The notes under the pieces are model-generated. The model did no database searches. It was not told the DNA's origin and saw only the letters and a list, made by a program, of their open reading frames with translations. DNA of 64,000 nucleotides, from assembly GCA_022709755.1 (NCBI GenBank), contig JAKLIF010000001.1:62001-126000 (forward strand), read 5' to 3'. Positions within the stretch are counted from its first letter, which is position 1, and the number at the start of each line of letters is the position of its first letter. The stretch is from Elusimicrobiota bacterium (GTDB taxonomy: Bacteria; Elusimicrobiota; Elusimicrobia; FEN-1173; JAKLIF01). The translations under genes were made by a program, and so were the position numbers. Shown here piece by piece: positions 23,564 through 32,296 of this stretch.

Positions 23564-24990
23564 CAATCCTTCCTCCACCAACGAGTGCCTGACGAGGTAT
23601 CCTCCAACAGGACCCCCTGCCGGGACAATTCAGCCCTCAACCGGTCCGCGTCGGCCCAATCCTTGTTCTTCCGGGCCGTTTCCCGGGCAGCGATCATCCG
23701 TGATATCTCCGCCTCGTCCAACGCCGGACCTCCCGTCTGGTCGAGTTTCAGTCCCAGGACGGTCTCCATCATCCGGAGGGATTGATCCAGAGATTCCAAG
23801 AGGATCCCGGACCCGACCTCCGGCTGTTCCAACGAGCGAACCATCGTGTTCAGAAGGGAATGAAACGCAGCTTGTCCCTGAGGGGCGTTGAAATCATCCC
23901 GGAGAGACTCGTCGAAACGCTGCACAAAAGATCCCAAGGCCGCGCGGACGGTATCGTCATTCTCTCCCGCGGCCTTCTTCTTCTGGGCGGCGGAGCGGAC
24001 GCGACGGATGGCATCCTTCACCCGAGACACCTCATGTCGGATCTGTTCCAATGCTTCATCGGAAAAATCCAGAGGAACCCGGTATGGCTGGCTCAAGAGG
24101 AACCACCGGACGGTCAGGGGATCGTATTTCTTGAAAATATTGGTCAGGGTGAAGAAGTTGCCGAGGGATTTAGACATCTTCTCCTGATTGATGGTCACGA
24201 ACCCGTTATGGATCCAATACCGCGCGAACGGTTGGCCGGTCAGCGCCTCGGCCTGGGCGATCTCGTTCTCATGATGGGGAAAGATCAAATCCTGCCCCCC
24301 CCCATGGATATCCAAAGTGTCCACATCCAGGTTCGACAGGCTCATGACGGAGCACTCGATGTGCCAGCCGGGCCGGCCGGCACCCCACGGAGACGGCCAG
24401 GATGGTTCGCCGGGTTTGGCCGCCTTCCACAAGGCGAAATCCAGCGGGTCCTTCTTCCGTTCATCCACCTCCACCCGGGCGCCCGACTTCAGATCGTCCA
24501 CGGACCGTTTCGCCAGACGGCCATAACGGTCGAAGCGTCGGACGCCGTAATACACATCCCCGTCGACCGGATAGGCCGCGCCGTTCGAGACGAGGCCCTC
24601 GATGAATTTCACGATCTGGTCGATATGTCCCGTCACGCGCGGATAGACGCGGGCGCGCCGTATGTTCAACCGGTCCATCTTCTCGAAATAGTCGGCGATG
24701 AACCTCTCCGCCAGACCGGCAGGATCCTCGTGCCGTTCCGCGGCGCGTTGGATGATCTTATCGTCGATATCGGTGAAATTTTGCACATAATCCACGCGAT
24801 GGCCGCAGTATTCAAGGACGCGGCGGACCAGGTCGAAGGTGACATAACATCGCGCATGGCCCAGATGGCATTCGTCGTACGGAGTGACTCCGCAGACGTA
24901 CATCCGGACCTGACCCGGGAGGGCCGGTTCGAACTGTTGTTTCTTTCCGGTCAACGTATCATGAAACCGGAGCGTTTTGATCGGGTCCAT
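23563..24990 (-). CDS. cysS: Cysteinyl-tRNA synthetase
   Basis: A class I synthetase that charges tRNA-Cys. At 475 residues it is full length. The signature PYDECHLGHARCYVTFD contains the HIGH-type motif, here HLGH. Zinc-binding residues follow the family pattern (CGVTPYD, the Cys in WHIECSVMS and a later His-His-Glu in FPHHENEIAQ). KMSKSLGNFFTL is the KMSKS loop. A DALR anticodon-binding domain and small C-terminal tail complete it. It overlaps ispF by one base upstream and rlmB by four downstream. Confidence 0.97.
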   Translation of the reverse strand: MDPIKTLRFHDTLTGKKQQFEPALPGQVRMYVCGVTPYDECHLGHARCYVTFDLVRRVLEYCGHRVDYVQNFTDIDDKIIQRAAERHEDPAGLAERFIADYFEKMDRLNIRRARVYPRVTGHIDQIVKFIEGLVSNGAAYPVDGDVYYGVRRFDRYGRLAKRSVDDLKSGARVEVDERKKDPLDFALWKAAKPGEPSWPSPWGAGRPGWHIECSVMSLSNLDVDTLDIHGGGQDLIFPHHENEIAQAEALTGQPFARYWIHNGFVTINQEKMSKSLGNFFTLTNIFKKYDPLTVRWFLLSQPYRVPLDFSDEALEQIRHEVSRVKDAIRRVRSAAQKKKAAGENDDTVRAALGSFVQRFDESLRDDFNAPQGQAAFHSLLNTMVRSLEQPEVGSGILLESLDQSLRMMETVLGLKLDQTGGPALDEAEISRMIAARETARKNKDWADADRLRAELSRQGVLLEDTSSGTRWWRKD

Positions 24991-25490
24991 CAGCGTCCCT
25001 TCCTCTTTTTCCGGGAGAGAACGGCGACGGCCACGGCCGCCAGTCCCTGTCCCCGTCCGATAAATCCCATCCCCTCGTTGGTCTTGGCTTTGACACTGAC
25101 GTCCTTCAACGGGACCGACAACAGGCGGGACAGTCTGACCCTCATGCGGCTCTTATAGGGTCCCAGTTTGGGTTCCTGGGTGATGACGGTCACATCCACG
25201 TTCCCGATCTGGAATCGGGGCTGGATCCGGCGGACGACGTCCTTGAGGAGCCGTTGGCTGTCGGCCTCTCGATAAGCCGGATCGGAATCGGGAAACAACG
25301 TGCCGATATCCCCGTAGGCCGCGGCGCCCAACAATGCGTCGATGACGGCGTGGATCACGGCATCGGCGTCGGAATGACCCTGGAGCCCGACGCGATGCGG
25401 GATGACGACCCCTCCGAGGACCAGACGGCGCCCCTTCACGAACCGATGACTGTCATAACCCCAACCCACTCGAACGCGATCCTGGCTCAT
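24990..25490 (-). CDS. ispF: 2-C-methyl-D-erythritol 2,4-cyclodiphosphate synthase
   Basis: This enzyme catalyses the cyclisation step of the MEP isoprenoid pathway (CDP-ME-2-phosphate to MEcPP plus CMP) in a zinc-dependent trimer. The 166 residues hold GYDSHRF (zinc ligands Asp and His, ~residues 11-15), LQGHSDADAVIHAVIDALLG with the third ligand His, FPDSDPAYR and the C-terminal KTNEGMGFIGRGQG. It overlaps ispD upstream (ATGA). With ispD beside it, this confirms that the host makes isoprenoids by the MEP route. Confidence 0.96.
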   Translation of the reverse strand: MSQDRVRVGWGYDSHRFVKGRRLVLGGVVIPHRVGLQGHSDADAVIHAVIDALLGAAAYGDIGTLFPDSDPAYREADSQRLLKDVVRRIQPRFQIGNVDVTVITQEPKLGPYKSRMRVRLSRLLSVPLKDVSVKAKTNEGMGFIGRGQGLAAVAVAVLSRKKRKGR

Positions 25491-26176
25491 TGTCTCCGCC
25501 TTTTCAAGATATTCCGACAGACTTCCAAATCAGCCGGGAGAGTCACCTTGATGTTCTCGGTGCTTCCTTTCACCAATTTCACCCGAAGGCCCCGACGTTC
25601 CGCCAATTGGACATCATCGGTCACGACCGGGAGCCGTCCGCGAAAGACCCTCTCCGCGACCCGTCGGCGGAACCCCTGGGGCGTCTGAGCGGCCCACAGT
25701 CCTTCCCTGGGAACCGTTTTATTCACGAACCCCGATCGATCGGACTTCTTCAGCGTGTCGGAGACGGGGATGGCCGCCACCGCGGCCCCCCATCGGTAAG
25801 ACTCCGCGGCCACCTTCGAAAAAAGCGACGGCGGCGCCAGGGGGCGGGCGGCGTCATGGATGAGGACCGTCTCGCATTCCGCCGGGAGAACGGACAGCCC
25901 GTTCTTCACGGAATGCACGCGTTCCGCTCCTCCGGAAACGACGGCCAGCACCTTATCGAACCTGTTTTTTTGGACGAATCGGCTTCCCCACTCCACGTGT
26001 TCGGCCGGGAGGACAAGAACCACGCCATAGATTTCGGTGACGCGTTGGAGCGTGAGGAGCGACCAATAGACGAGCGGATGCCCGTTCAGGGGAAGGAACT
26101 GCTTCGGACGGGACGCGCCGAAACGCCGGCCACGACCGCCGGCCACGACCACCACCCCGACCGGGGACTTTCTCAT
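25487..26176 (-). CDS. ispD: 2-C-methyl-D-erythritol 4-phosphate cytidylyltransferase
   Basis: This enzyme transfers CMP from CTP to MEP. Its 229 residues are the usual length. The nucleotide-binding loop is VVAGGRGRRFGASRPKQFLPL (residues ~12-32), with the conserved Arg and Lys that contact the triphosphate. VLIHDAARPLAPPS, AAIPVSDTLKK, TPQGFRRRVAER and VTDDVQLAER follow the family order. It is the first gene of the ispD-ispF-cysS-rlmB chain, all linked by overlaps, about 60 bases after the PIN-TRAM gene. Confidence 0.96.
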   Translation of the reverse strand: MRKSPVGVVVVAGGRGRRFGASRPKQFLPLNGHPLVYWSLLTLQRVTEIYGVVLVLPAEHVEWGSRFVQKNRFDKVLAVVSGGAERVHSVKNGLSVLPAECETVLIHDAARPLAPPSLFSKVAAESYRWGAAVAAIPVSDTLKKSDRSGFVNKTVPREGLWAAQTPQGFRRRVAERVFRGRLPVVTDDVQLAERRGLRVKLVKGSTENIKVTLPADLEVCRNILKRRRQ

Positions 26177-26235
26177 ATCGTTGAAAGAACGGTCTTTCTC
26201 AACACCGTCTCACGCCGGCGACCGAAGGCCGGACC

Positions 26236-27261
26236 TCAATGTTCGGCGGGCTTAGCGACGGGCGGATGGGGTTCCGAAGACCGCTCCTTGGTCCGGGTGA
26301 AGATCATGCGGCCCGCGGACGTCTGGAGGATCGACGTGACGGTGACGTCCATCTTGCGGCCGATGAACTTGCGGCCATCCTCGACGACGACCATCGTCCC
26401 GTCATCCAGATACCCCACGCCCTGGTCGTGTTCCTTGCCTTCTTTCACCACGAAGATGCTCATGATCTCGCCCGGCAGGACGACCGGTTTAAGGGCATTC
26501 GCTAGGTCGTTGATGTTCAGGACCGTCACGCCTTGCAGCGTGGCGACCTTGTTCAGATTGAAGTCCGTGGTCAGGATCTTGGCGCCGAGGTCCCGGGCCA
26601 GACCCACCAACTTACCGTCGACCTCTTTGATCTCCGGATATTCTTTATCGAAGATCTTCACCGGCACGTCCGGATTTTCCTGGATGCGCGTCAATATCTC
26701 CAAGCCGCGGCGGCCGCGCGAACGACGGTTCCCATCGGATGAATCGGCGATGTTCTGGAGTTCCTTCAGGACGAAACGCGGGACCAGCAGCGTCCCCGAC
26801 AGGAATTTCGTCTCGCAGACATCGGCGATCCGTCCATCGATCAGCACCGACGTATCGACGGCGTAATATTGCTGCAATTTTTTCTTCGACCCCTTCACGA
26901 TCAGGTCCCGGTCCAGAAGGTCCAACTCCGACCTTTTCCGGACGAAGATGACCATGCCCAGATAAGCGAAGATGACATGGATCAAGAGAGAATATTGCTG
27001 GGAGAGTTCATAGAGACGCGGATTATCCATCTGATAGACGACCCAATTCATCAACTGGGCCGACACCAGTCCGACGATGGCACCGATCAGACCGGAGATG
27101 AGAGAATCCAGCGGAACGATGTCGATGATGATCTCCACACCGATGATCACCAGAGCGGCTGCGACTCCGATGAGTATACCCTTGGCATTGGGGGATATAT
27201 GTGTATATCCAATGACAGGCCCTGCGATGATGACTAACGCTCGAATGAAATGAATAAGCAT
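26236..27261 (-). CDS. PIN-TRAM domain integral membrane protein (YacL family)
   Basis: A protein of 341 residues. About four membrane helices lie in the first ~115 residues (LVIIAGPVIGYTHI, LIGVAAALVIIGVEIIIDIV, LISGLIGAIVGLVSAQLM, LLIHVIFAYLGMVIFV). A PIN-type nuclease fold follows, with acidic residues VDTSVLIDGRIADVC and ILTTDFNLNKVA, and a TRAM domain (~275-325, GVGYLDDGTMVVVEDGRKFI) likely binding RNA. The RNA target is unknown. It sits between radA and ispD exactly as yacL does in Bacillus, but disA, which separates radA from yacL there, is absent. Confidence 0.93.
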   Translation of the reverse strand: MLIHFIRALVIIAGPVIGYTHISPNAKGILIGVAAALVIIGVEIIIDIVPLDSLISGLIGAIVGLVSAQLMNWVVYQMDNPRLYELSQQYSLLIHVIFAYLGMVIFVRKRSELDLLDRDLIVKGSKKKLQQYYAVDTSVLIDGRIADVCETKFLSGTLLVPRFVLKELQNIADSSDGNRRSRGRRGLEILTRIQENPDVPVKIFDKEYPEIKEVDGKLVGLARDLGAKILTTDFNLNKVATLQGVTVLNINDLANALKPVVLPGEIMSIFVVKEGKEHDQGVGYLDDGTMVVVEDGRKFIGRKMDVTVTSILQTSAGRMIFTRTKERSSEPHPPVAKPAEH

Positions 27262-27310
27262 GAAGGATACCCTCTTTTCTATATAGGACTGCTATATGAC
27301 CGCTATTCCG

Positions 27311-27330
27311 TATGACATCTTATGACATCT
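27311..27330 (-). repeat. Tandem 10-bp repeat upstream of the PIN-TRAM gene
   Basis: TATGACATCT twice in a row, 50 bases before the PIN-TRAM start and 14 bases after the radA stop. On the coding strand it reads AGATGTCATA twice, with a related GGTCATA beyond. It could be an operator. Confidence 0.55.
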
Positions 27331-27343
27331 ATTGATGACTGCG

Positions 27344-28738
27344 TTAAAATCTTTCCAGCGCTTCAGAGACCGTCGAGACCATCTGGACGTCGAAGGGCTG
27401 GCCGGACCCATTTTTTCGGGGCCACGCGCTGTTCGCGGCGGCCTGCTTCGGAACGACCGCCCTTCGGAACCCCAACTTGCACGCTTCGTTCAGACGGTCC
27501 GCCAACTGGCCCACCGGGCGCAACTCACCGCCGAGTCCGACCTCCCCGATCCACACCGTCTTGGAATCCACGGGTTTTTCGCGATAGGCGCTGGCCATCG
27601 CGCAGGCGATACCGAGATCGGCGGCGGGTTCCGTCACTTCGAGGCCGCCCGTCACGTTCACATAGACGTCCTGAGACTCCAGGTGGAGACCACAGCGTTT
27701 ATCCAGAACCGCGATGAGTAACAGAGTCCGGTTGTAATCCACCCCGCTCATCTGCCGACGAGGCATTCCGAAAGCCGTCCGGGAGACCAGGGCCTGGACC
27801 TCGACCATCAGCGGGCGGGTCCCCTCCACCGCGCCCAACACCGCCGTCCCCGATGGAGCCGCTCCCTCGTATTGTCTCAGGAACAATTCCGATGGGTTGG
27901 GGATCTCCTTCAGTCCAACGGAGGTCATCTCGAAGACGCCGATCTCGTTGGTCGGGCCGAATCGGTTCTTGAACGCACGGAGGATCCGATGAATCTGCTG
28001 CCGTTCCGTTTCGAAATAAAGGACCGTATCGACGATATGTTCCAGAACCCGGGGACCGGCCAGATCCCCTTCCTTGGTGACATGCCCCAAAATAAAGACC
28101 GTCAGCCCGGCCCCTTTGGCCAGATGAAGGAGTTCCGCCGTGCATTCGCGGATCTGGGCCACCGATCCCGGTGACCCCGTCAGATCGGCCTTATAAACGG
28201 TCTGGATGGAATCCAAGACCAGGATCTTCGGCTGATACTTCCGGACCGCCTCCAGGATATTCTCCAAATTCGTTTCGGACAAGAGCAGCAGGGATTCGTT
28301 CTTGAGACCCAGTCTCGATGCCCGGCCCTTCACCTGGGCCAACGATTCTTCTCCCGAGACGTAGAGCACGGGCGTCGCTTCGGAGGCCAGGCTGGAAGAC
28401 ACCTGCAGGATCAACGTGGACTTCCCGATCCCCGGCGCTCCTCCCAAAAGTATCAAAGATCCGGGCCAGAGTCCACCGCCCAGGATCCGGTCGAACTCGG
28501 ACGACCCCGTGGTCAATCGCGGGACCGACTCCTCGGAGACGCGGGACAACGGGGTGACGCCCGATGAAAATTCCGTCAGGCGGCGCGGCGCCTTATCCTG
28601 AACGACCGTCTCTTTCTCCTCGGCGAAAGTGTTCCACTGCTGGCAGTCAGGACACTGTCCCAGCCACCGAAGGCTCGTATGTCCGCATTGGCCACACTTA
28701 TAGACGGTCTTCGTCTTGCTCTTCAATTTAACGGCCAT
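27344..28738 (-). CDS. radA: DNA repair protein RadA
   Basis: A branch-migrating, DnaB-like helicase acting in recombination. Start placed at 28738 (MAVKLKSKTKTVYKCGQCGH), which clears the upstream gene; 464 residues. Features are a four-Cys zinc finger (CGQCGHTSLRWLGQCPDC, ~15-32), Walker A GGAPGIGKST, Walker B ILVLDSIQTV and the RadA-specific KNRFG motif in FKNRFGPTNEIG. A C-terminal Lon-protease-like domain includes VGEVGLGGELRPV. It is seven bases from the DUF151 gene upstream. Confidence 0.96.
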   Translation of the reverse strand: MAVKLKSKTKTVYKCGQCGHTSLRWLGQCPDCQQWNTFAEEKETVVQDKAPRRLTEFSSGVTPLSRVSEESVPRLTTGSSEFDRILGGGLWPGSLILLGGAPGIGKSTLILQVSSSLASEATPVLYVSGEESLAQVKGRASRLGLKNESLLLLSETNLENILEAVRKYQPKILVLDSIQTVYKADLTGSPGSVAQIRECTAELLHLAKGAGLTVFILGHVTKEGDLAGPRVLEHIVDTVLYFETERQQIHRILRAFKNRFGPTNEIGVFEMTSVGLKEIPNPSELFLRQYEGAAPSGTAVLGAVEGTRPLMVEVQALVSRTAFGMPRRQMSGVDYNRTLLLIAVLDKRCGLHLESQDVYVNVTGGLEVTEPAADLGIACAMASAYREKPVDSKTVWIGEVGLGGELRPVGQLADRLNEACKLGFRRAVVPKQAAANSAWPRKNGSGQPFDVQMVSTVSEALERF

Positions 28739-28745
28739 GACCGGC

Positions 28746-29303
28746 CTATTGGGTCTCCGGCGGAACATCCGGATCCAAAGGATCCTCCTTGGGGCGTTCG
28801 GGCGACGGGGCATCCTTCTTGCTCTTGAGATCCTTGAAGAAATCTTCCGGTTTCATGGTCTCCAGTTTCTTCCTGAAATCCTGGACCTCATCCTCCGAGA
28901 TGGGTTTCAGCATCTCGGGACACGACTCGAAGACGGCTTCGGAAACGTAAATGGGGCACCGGGCGCGCAGGGCGATGGCAATGGAATCTGATGGACGGGC
29001 ATCGATGATGTGAGATTCGGACGAGATCAGCGTATGAATCTCGGCGTAGAACGTGCTGTTCTTCAGCGCCGTGATCACGACCTTCTGTATCTCGGCCTTC
29101 ATGATATTGAACACGCGGATGAAAAGATCGTGCGTCAACGGACGCGGGAATTTCTGATCCGTCAGGGCCATCCCGATGGCGCCTCCCTCGTAGAGGCCGA
29201 TCCAGATCGGGAGGAGGCGGGGGCCGTCCACCTCTTCCAAGACGAGGATGCACTGCCCCCCCACCTGAGCCAGACTGTAGATCTGAATCTGATTGAGTTT
29301 CAC
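28746..29303 (-). CDS. Bifunctional nuclease (DUF151) family protein
   Basis: A 185-residue protein with the BFN/DUF151 fold: ILVLEEVDGPRLLPIWIGLY, then EGGAIGMALTDQKFPRPLTH, VVITALKNSTFYAEIH, and ARPSDSIAIALRARCPIYVS near residues 110-130. Thermotoga and plant relatives have been described with DNase/RNase activity, but in bacteria the cellular role is unclear. A Lys/Glu/Pro-rich tail (~150-185) is extra to the domain. It lies between the mlaD-like gene and radA with gaps of 7-12 bases. Confidence 0.9.
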   Translation of the reverse strand: MKLNQIQIYSLAQVGGQCILVLEEVDGPRLLPIWIGLYEGGAIGMALTDQKFPRPLTHDLFIRVFNIMKAEIQKVVITALKNSTFYAEIHTLISSESHIIDARPSDSIAIALRARCPIYVSEAVFESCPEMLKPISEDEVQDFRKKLETMKPEDFFKDLKSKKDAPSPERPKEDPLDPDVPPETQ

Positions 29304-29314
29304 GTGACGGGACC

Positions 29315-30673
29315 TTATCTCGCCAAACCGACCAACCCGAGCAGATACGCGATGTCCTCGTCCTTAAACGTGAGGTTCATATTGGCGTTGAAATTCTTCC
29401 GTTCGGCGATATCCTCCACCTGGGCGCCGGCCCAGAGGGTGGGATAGACGATGGCCACGCGGGCCCCCGCGTTATAGACGGGACTGTCCAGCTTGATTCC
29501 CTGGCGGACGGTGTCCCTCGGAAAATCGTAGGCTTCGGCCTGCAACTCCACGCGGCGATTCCACTTCTCCGACTTATAAAACGGTCGGAAGGCCATCCCC
29601 GCGCCGCCGGAGGACCGGATGGCTCCGCCGAAGATGGTCACGGGGCCGAAATCCTTCCCCATGACGGCGGTGATGGTGTTCCGTTTCTCGAAATCGTTCC
29701 CCACGATCTTGGAATCTTCCTTCTTTCCAACGTTATTGGCCTGGATGAAATAATATTTCCCGGGACGCGGCACGATGCGCAATCCCAGATCGGCCCGGTA
29801 TTGGTTGTCCTCGAAATCGTAGCGCTGGCGGTAATCCCAGTAAGTCTCGATCATGGCGATGCGGCCCAGGACCTGTTTGGCGTCCTTGGCGACGGCCCTC
29901 AGGGTGGACACGGTCTGTTTCACGTCTTCCCCCATCTCCTTATCGCTCACGAACTTCCCGAGGGCCCCTTCCCCTTTTTGGATGCGGGCGGCGATCTCGT
30001 CGACGCGCTCCGAGATGGACCGGATCTTGGCCAAAGCGACCTTCACGTCCTCCTTATGCTGTGCGGTGATCTCGTTGATGTCCACGGAGATGTTCCGAGC
30101 GTGGGCCGTCAGCTCATGGATGTTCTCCACGATCTCGGTCAACTTCTGTTCCTGCTGGCCCAGAGCCACGTTCAGGGAATCGGTGATATCGCGCAGGTTG
30201 GCCATGGTCTGCTTGAAATTGTCCGCCAGACTGCCCCGGCCTGGATCCTCCCGGAAGAATTCAGACACCTGTTTCATGATTTCATCCATCGAGACCGACG
30301 TCTCCCCATCGATCACGTCGCCGTCTTTCAACGGGGACTGATCTGAAGACCCCTGTTCCAGCTCCAGATACTTGGTGCCAATCATCCCCGTCACGGCGAC
30401 GCGCGCCTTGGCGTTCCGATAGACGACGACCGCTTTATCCATGCGCACGGTGACGCGCGCCCGACCGCCGTCAAGGAGGATGGATTCGATCTTGCCGACC
30501 TCGACCCCGGCGATCTTGACGGGACCTTTTTCGGGAAGACCCTCGGCGCTGGCAAAGGTCACCTGGAGGCGATAAAAATCCTTGAAACGGACGTCTCCCA
30601 GGGTGATGATCCCGGCGGCCAGGACGGCCAACCCGCACAGCGTGAATATCCCGACTTTGGTCTCTGCGTTCAT
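29315..30673 (-). CDS. mlaD: MlaD-family MCE protein with extra C-terminal beta-rich domain
   Basis: Lipid-binding periplasmic component of an Mla-type ABC transporter. The 452 residues start with an anchor helix (~8-27, VGIFTLCGLAVLAAGIITLG) and an MCE domain (~35-120: KGPVKIAGVEVGKIESILLD, KYLELEQGS). A helical, coiled-coil-like stretch spans ~150-270 (DSLNVALGQQEQKLTEIVEN, DEIAARIQKGEGALGKFVSD). E. coli MlaD ends after the MCE domain. Here ~180 more residues contain alternating strands (YWDYRQRYDFEDNQYRADLG, IRSSGGAGMAFRPFYKSEKW, AGARVAIVYPTLWAGAQVED) resembling an outer-membrane barrel. If so, a single protein could bridge the envelope. Confidence 0.88.
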   Translation of the reverse strand: MNAETKVGIFTLCGLAVLAAGIITLGDVRFKDFYRLQVTFASAEGLPEKGPVKIAGVEVGKIESILLDGGRARVTVRMDKAVVVYRNAKARVAVTGMIGTKYLELEQGSSDQSPLKDGDVIDGETSVSMDEIMKQVSEFFREDPGRGSLADNFKQTMANLRDITDSLNVALGQQEQKLTEIVENIHELTAHARNISVDINEITAQHKEDVKVALAKIRSISERVDEIAARIQKGEGALGKFVSDKEMGEDVKQTVSTLRAVAKDAKQVLGRIAMIETYWDYRQRYDFEDNQYRADLGLRIVPRPGKYYFIQANNVGKKEDSKIVGNDFEKRNTITAVMGKDFGPVTIFGGAIRSSGGAGMAFRPFYKSEKWNRRVELQAEAYDFPRDTVRQGIKLDSPVYNAGARVAIVYPTLWAGAQVEDIAERKNFNANMNLTFKDEDIAYLLGLVGLAR

Positions 30674-30679
30674 AAAATC

Positions 30680-31444
30680 CTATTCGTAGGCCCGCACGGC
30701 CATCTGGATGGGCCCTTCGGCCGACCCCGTGATGAATTGTTTCACCAAAGGGTTCGTGCTGTTCTGGATCTCCTGCGGCGTCCCGTCAGCCACGATGCGC
30801 CCTTCATACAGCATAGCGATGCGGTTGGACACCTTATAGGCCGATTTCATATCGTGAGTCACCACGATGCCCGTCACGCCCAATTTCTTCTGCAACCCCA
30901 GGATCAATTCGTTGATGACGTCCGACATGATCGGGTCCAATCCCGTGGTCGGCTCGTCATACAAAATATAGGACGGTTCGTAGGCGATGGCGCGGGCCAA
31001 CCCCACGCGTTTCTTCATCCCGCCCGACAACTCGGCGGGCTTCATGTCGGCCACTTCCGGTTTCAAACCGACCAACGCCAGTTTTTGAACGACCAATTCT
31101 TCGGCGCGATCCATCAGTTCAGGCCTGAGATTGCGCACGCCGAACAAGACGTTCTCCGCCACCGTCAAAGAATCGAAGAGCGCGGCTCCCTGGAACAAGT
31201 AGCCGAACTTCATCTGCACCTGGTGGAGCCGGGCTTCATTGGCATTGGAGATCTCCAACCCGTCCACCCAGATCTGCCCCGCGTCGGGTTTCAGGAGCCC
31301 GACCATGTGTTTGATCGTGACGCTCTTCCCGGTTCCGGACCCCCCCATGATGGTGAGGGTCTCGCCGTCGCGGATCTCCAAGTCCACCCCGCGCAGGACG
31401 CGGTTCTTCCCGAACGCCTTATGGACGTTCTGCAGGCGGATCAT
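30680..31444 (-). CDS. mlaF: ABC transporter ATPase, MlaF type
   Basis: This 254-residue ATPase powers lipid transfer between the membranes. Walker A is GGSGTGKS (~35-42), the Q-loop lies in FGYLFQGAALFDSLTVAENV, the ABC signature is LSGGMKKRVGLARA (~144-157), and Walker B is YILYDEPTTGLDP followed by the switch His in IVVTHDMKSA. FQGAALFDSLTVAENV and the short spacing to signature are typical of MlaF/Ttg2A/TGD3 rather than general importers. It sits between the permease (70 bases upstream) and the MCE protein (6 bases downstream). No mlaB or mlaC homologue lies nearby. Confidence 0.94.
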   Translation of the reverse strand: MIRLQNVHKAFGKNRVLRGVDLEIRDGETLTIMGGSGTGKSVTIKHMVGLLKPDAGQIWVDGLEISNANEARLHQVQMKFGYLFQGAALFDSLTVAENVLFGVRNLRPELMDRAEELVVQKLALVGLKPEVADMKPAELSGGMKKRVGLARAIAYEPSYILYDEPTTGLDPIMSDVINELILGLQKKLGVTGIVVTHDMKSAYKVSNRIAMLYEGRIVADGTPQEIQNSTNPLVKQFITGSAEGPIQMAVRAYE

Positions 31445-31513
31445 GGGTTCACCCGGATTTTCAGACCTTTTATTTTATCAAAAAGAGGCCGCATTCGTCG
31501 GATAAAATACCTT

Positions 31514-32296
31514 TCAACCGATCCCGATGGAGACCAGGAGGGCCGACATGAAATAATCGCTCACCAGGATCAAGACCATGGACACCACGACCGCGCTGGT
31601 CGTGGCGCGGCCGACCCCTTCGGCGCCCCCCGAGCAGTTGAATCCCTTATAACAGGCGGTGGTGACGATGATGACGGCGAAGATGAACGATTTGATGAGA
31701 CCGTGAAAACATTCGTTCAACTGCATGGCCTGGATCTCGTTCCAATAGACGGTGGACGGGATGCCGAGCCGCCCGATGGCGACGAACGAGCCGCCGATGA
31801 TGCCGATGATATCGGCATAGAGCGTCAACAGCGGGACCATCAGGAAACTGGCCATGAAGCGCGGGACGGCGAGATAGCGGACAGGGTTGGTGCCGAGCGT
31901 ATAGAGGGCGTCGAGCTGTTCGGTGACGTTCATGGTCCCGAGTTCCGCGGCGATGGCCGCGCCCACGCGCCCGGAGACGACCAAGGCGGTCAACACCGGC
32001 CCCAATTCTTTGACCAGCGAGAGGCCCACCACCGTGCCGACATAAAGCGGTTCGTTAAAAACTTTTCTGAACGAATAACCCGTCTGAAGGGCCAACACCA
32101 TCCCCGTGAAAAGCGCCGTGAGGCTGGTCACCGGGAAAGAACGGACGCCGATCTCGAGCATCTGGGCGAAGATGTTCCGAAAATCCGGTTTTCCCCGAAA
32201 AATCCATTTCAGCGTCTTCTGGAGGAGGATCGTCACGCTCCCCAGGGATTCCGCCAGATCCAGGATGTGCCGGCCCAAGGCCTGGAAAATATTCAT
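31514..32296 (-). CDS. mlaE: MlaE-family ABC transporter permease
   Basis: A 260-residue inner-membrane permease of the MlaE/TGD1 family with five or six helices. An amphipathic N-terminal segment (~1-50) is followed by LTALFTGMVLALQTGYSFRK, LGPVLTALVVSGRVGAAIAA (the conserved LGP..TA...GR.GAA block), ELGTMNVTEQLDAL (the EQ-x-DAL coupling helix) and two C-terminal helices. It forms the core dimer to which MlaF and the MCE hexamer attach. The start overlaps the alr stop (ATGA), tying the lipid transporter to the alanine racemase transcript. Confidence 0.94.
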   Translation of the reverse strand: MNIFQALGRHILDLAESLGSVTILLQKTLKWIFRGKPDFRNIFAQMLEIGVRSFPVTSLTALFTGMVLALQTGYSFRKVFNEPLYVGTVVGLSLVKELGPVLTALVVSGRVGAAIAAELGTMNVTEQLDALYTLGTNPVRYLAVPRFMASFLMVPLLTLYADIIGIIGGSFVAIGRLGIPSTVYWNEIQAMQLNECFHGLIKSFIFAVIIVTTACYKGFNCSGGAEGVGRATTSAVVVSMVLILVSDYFMSALLVSIGIG

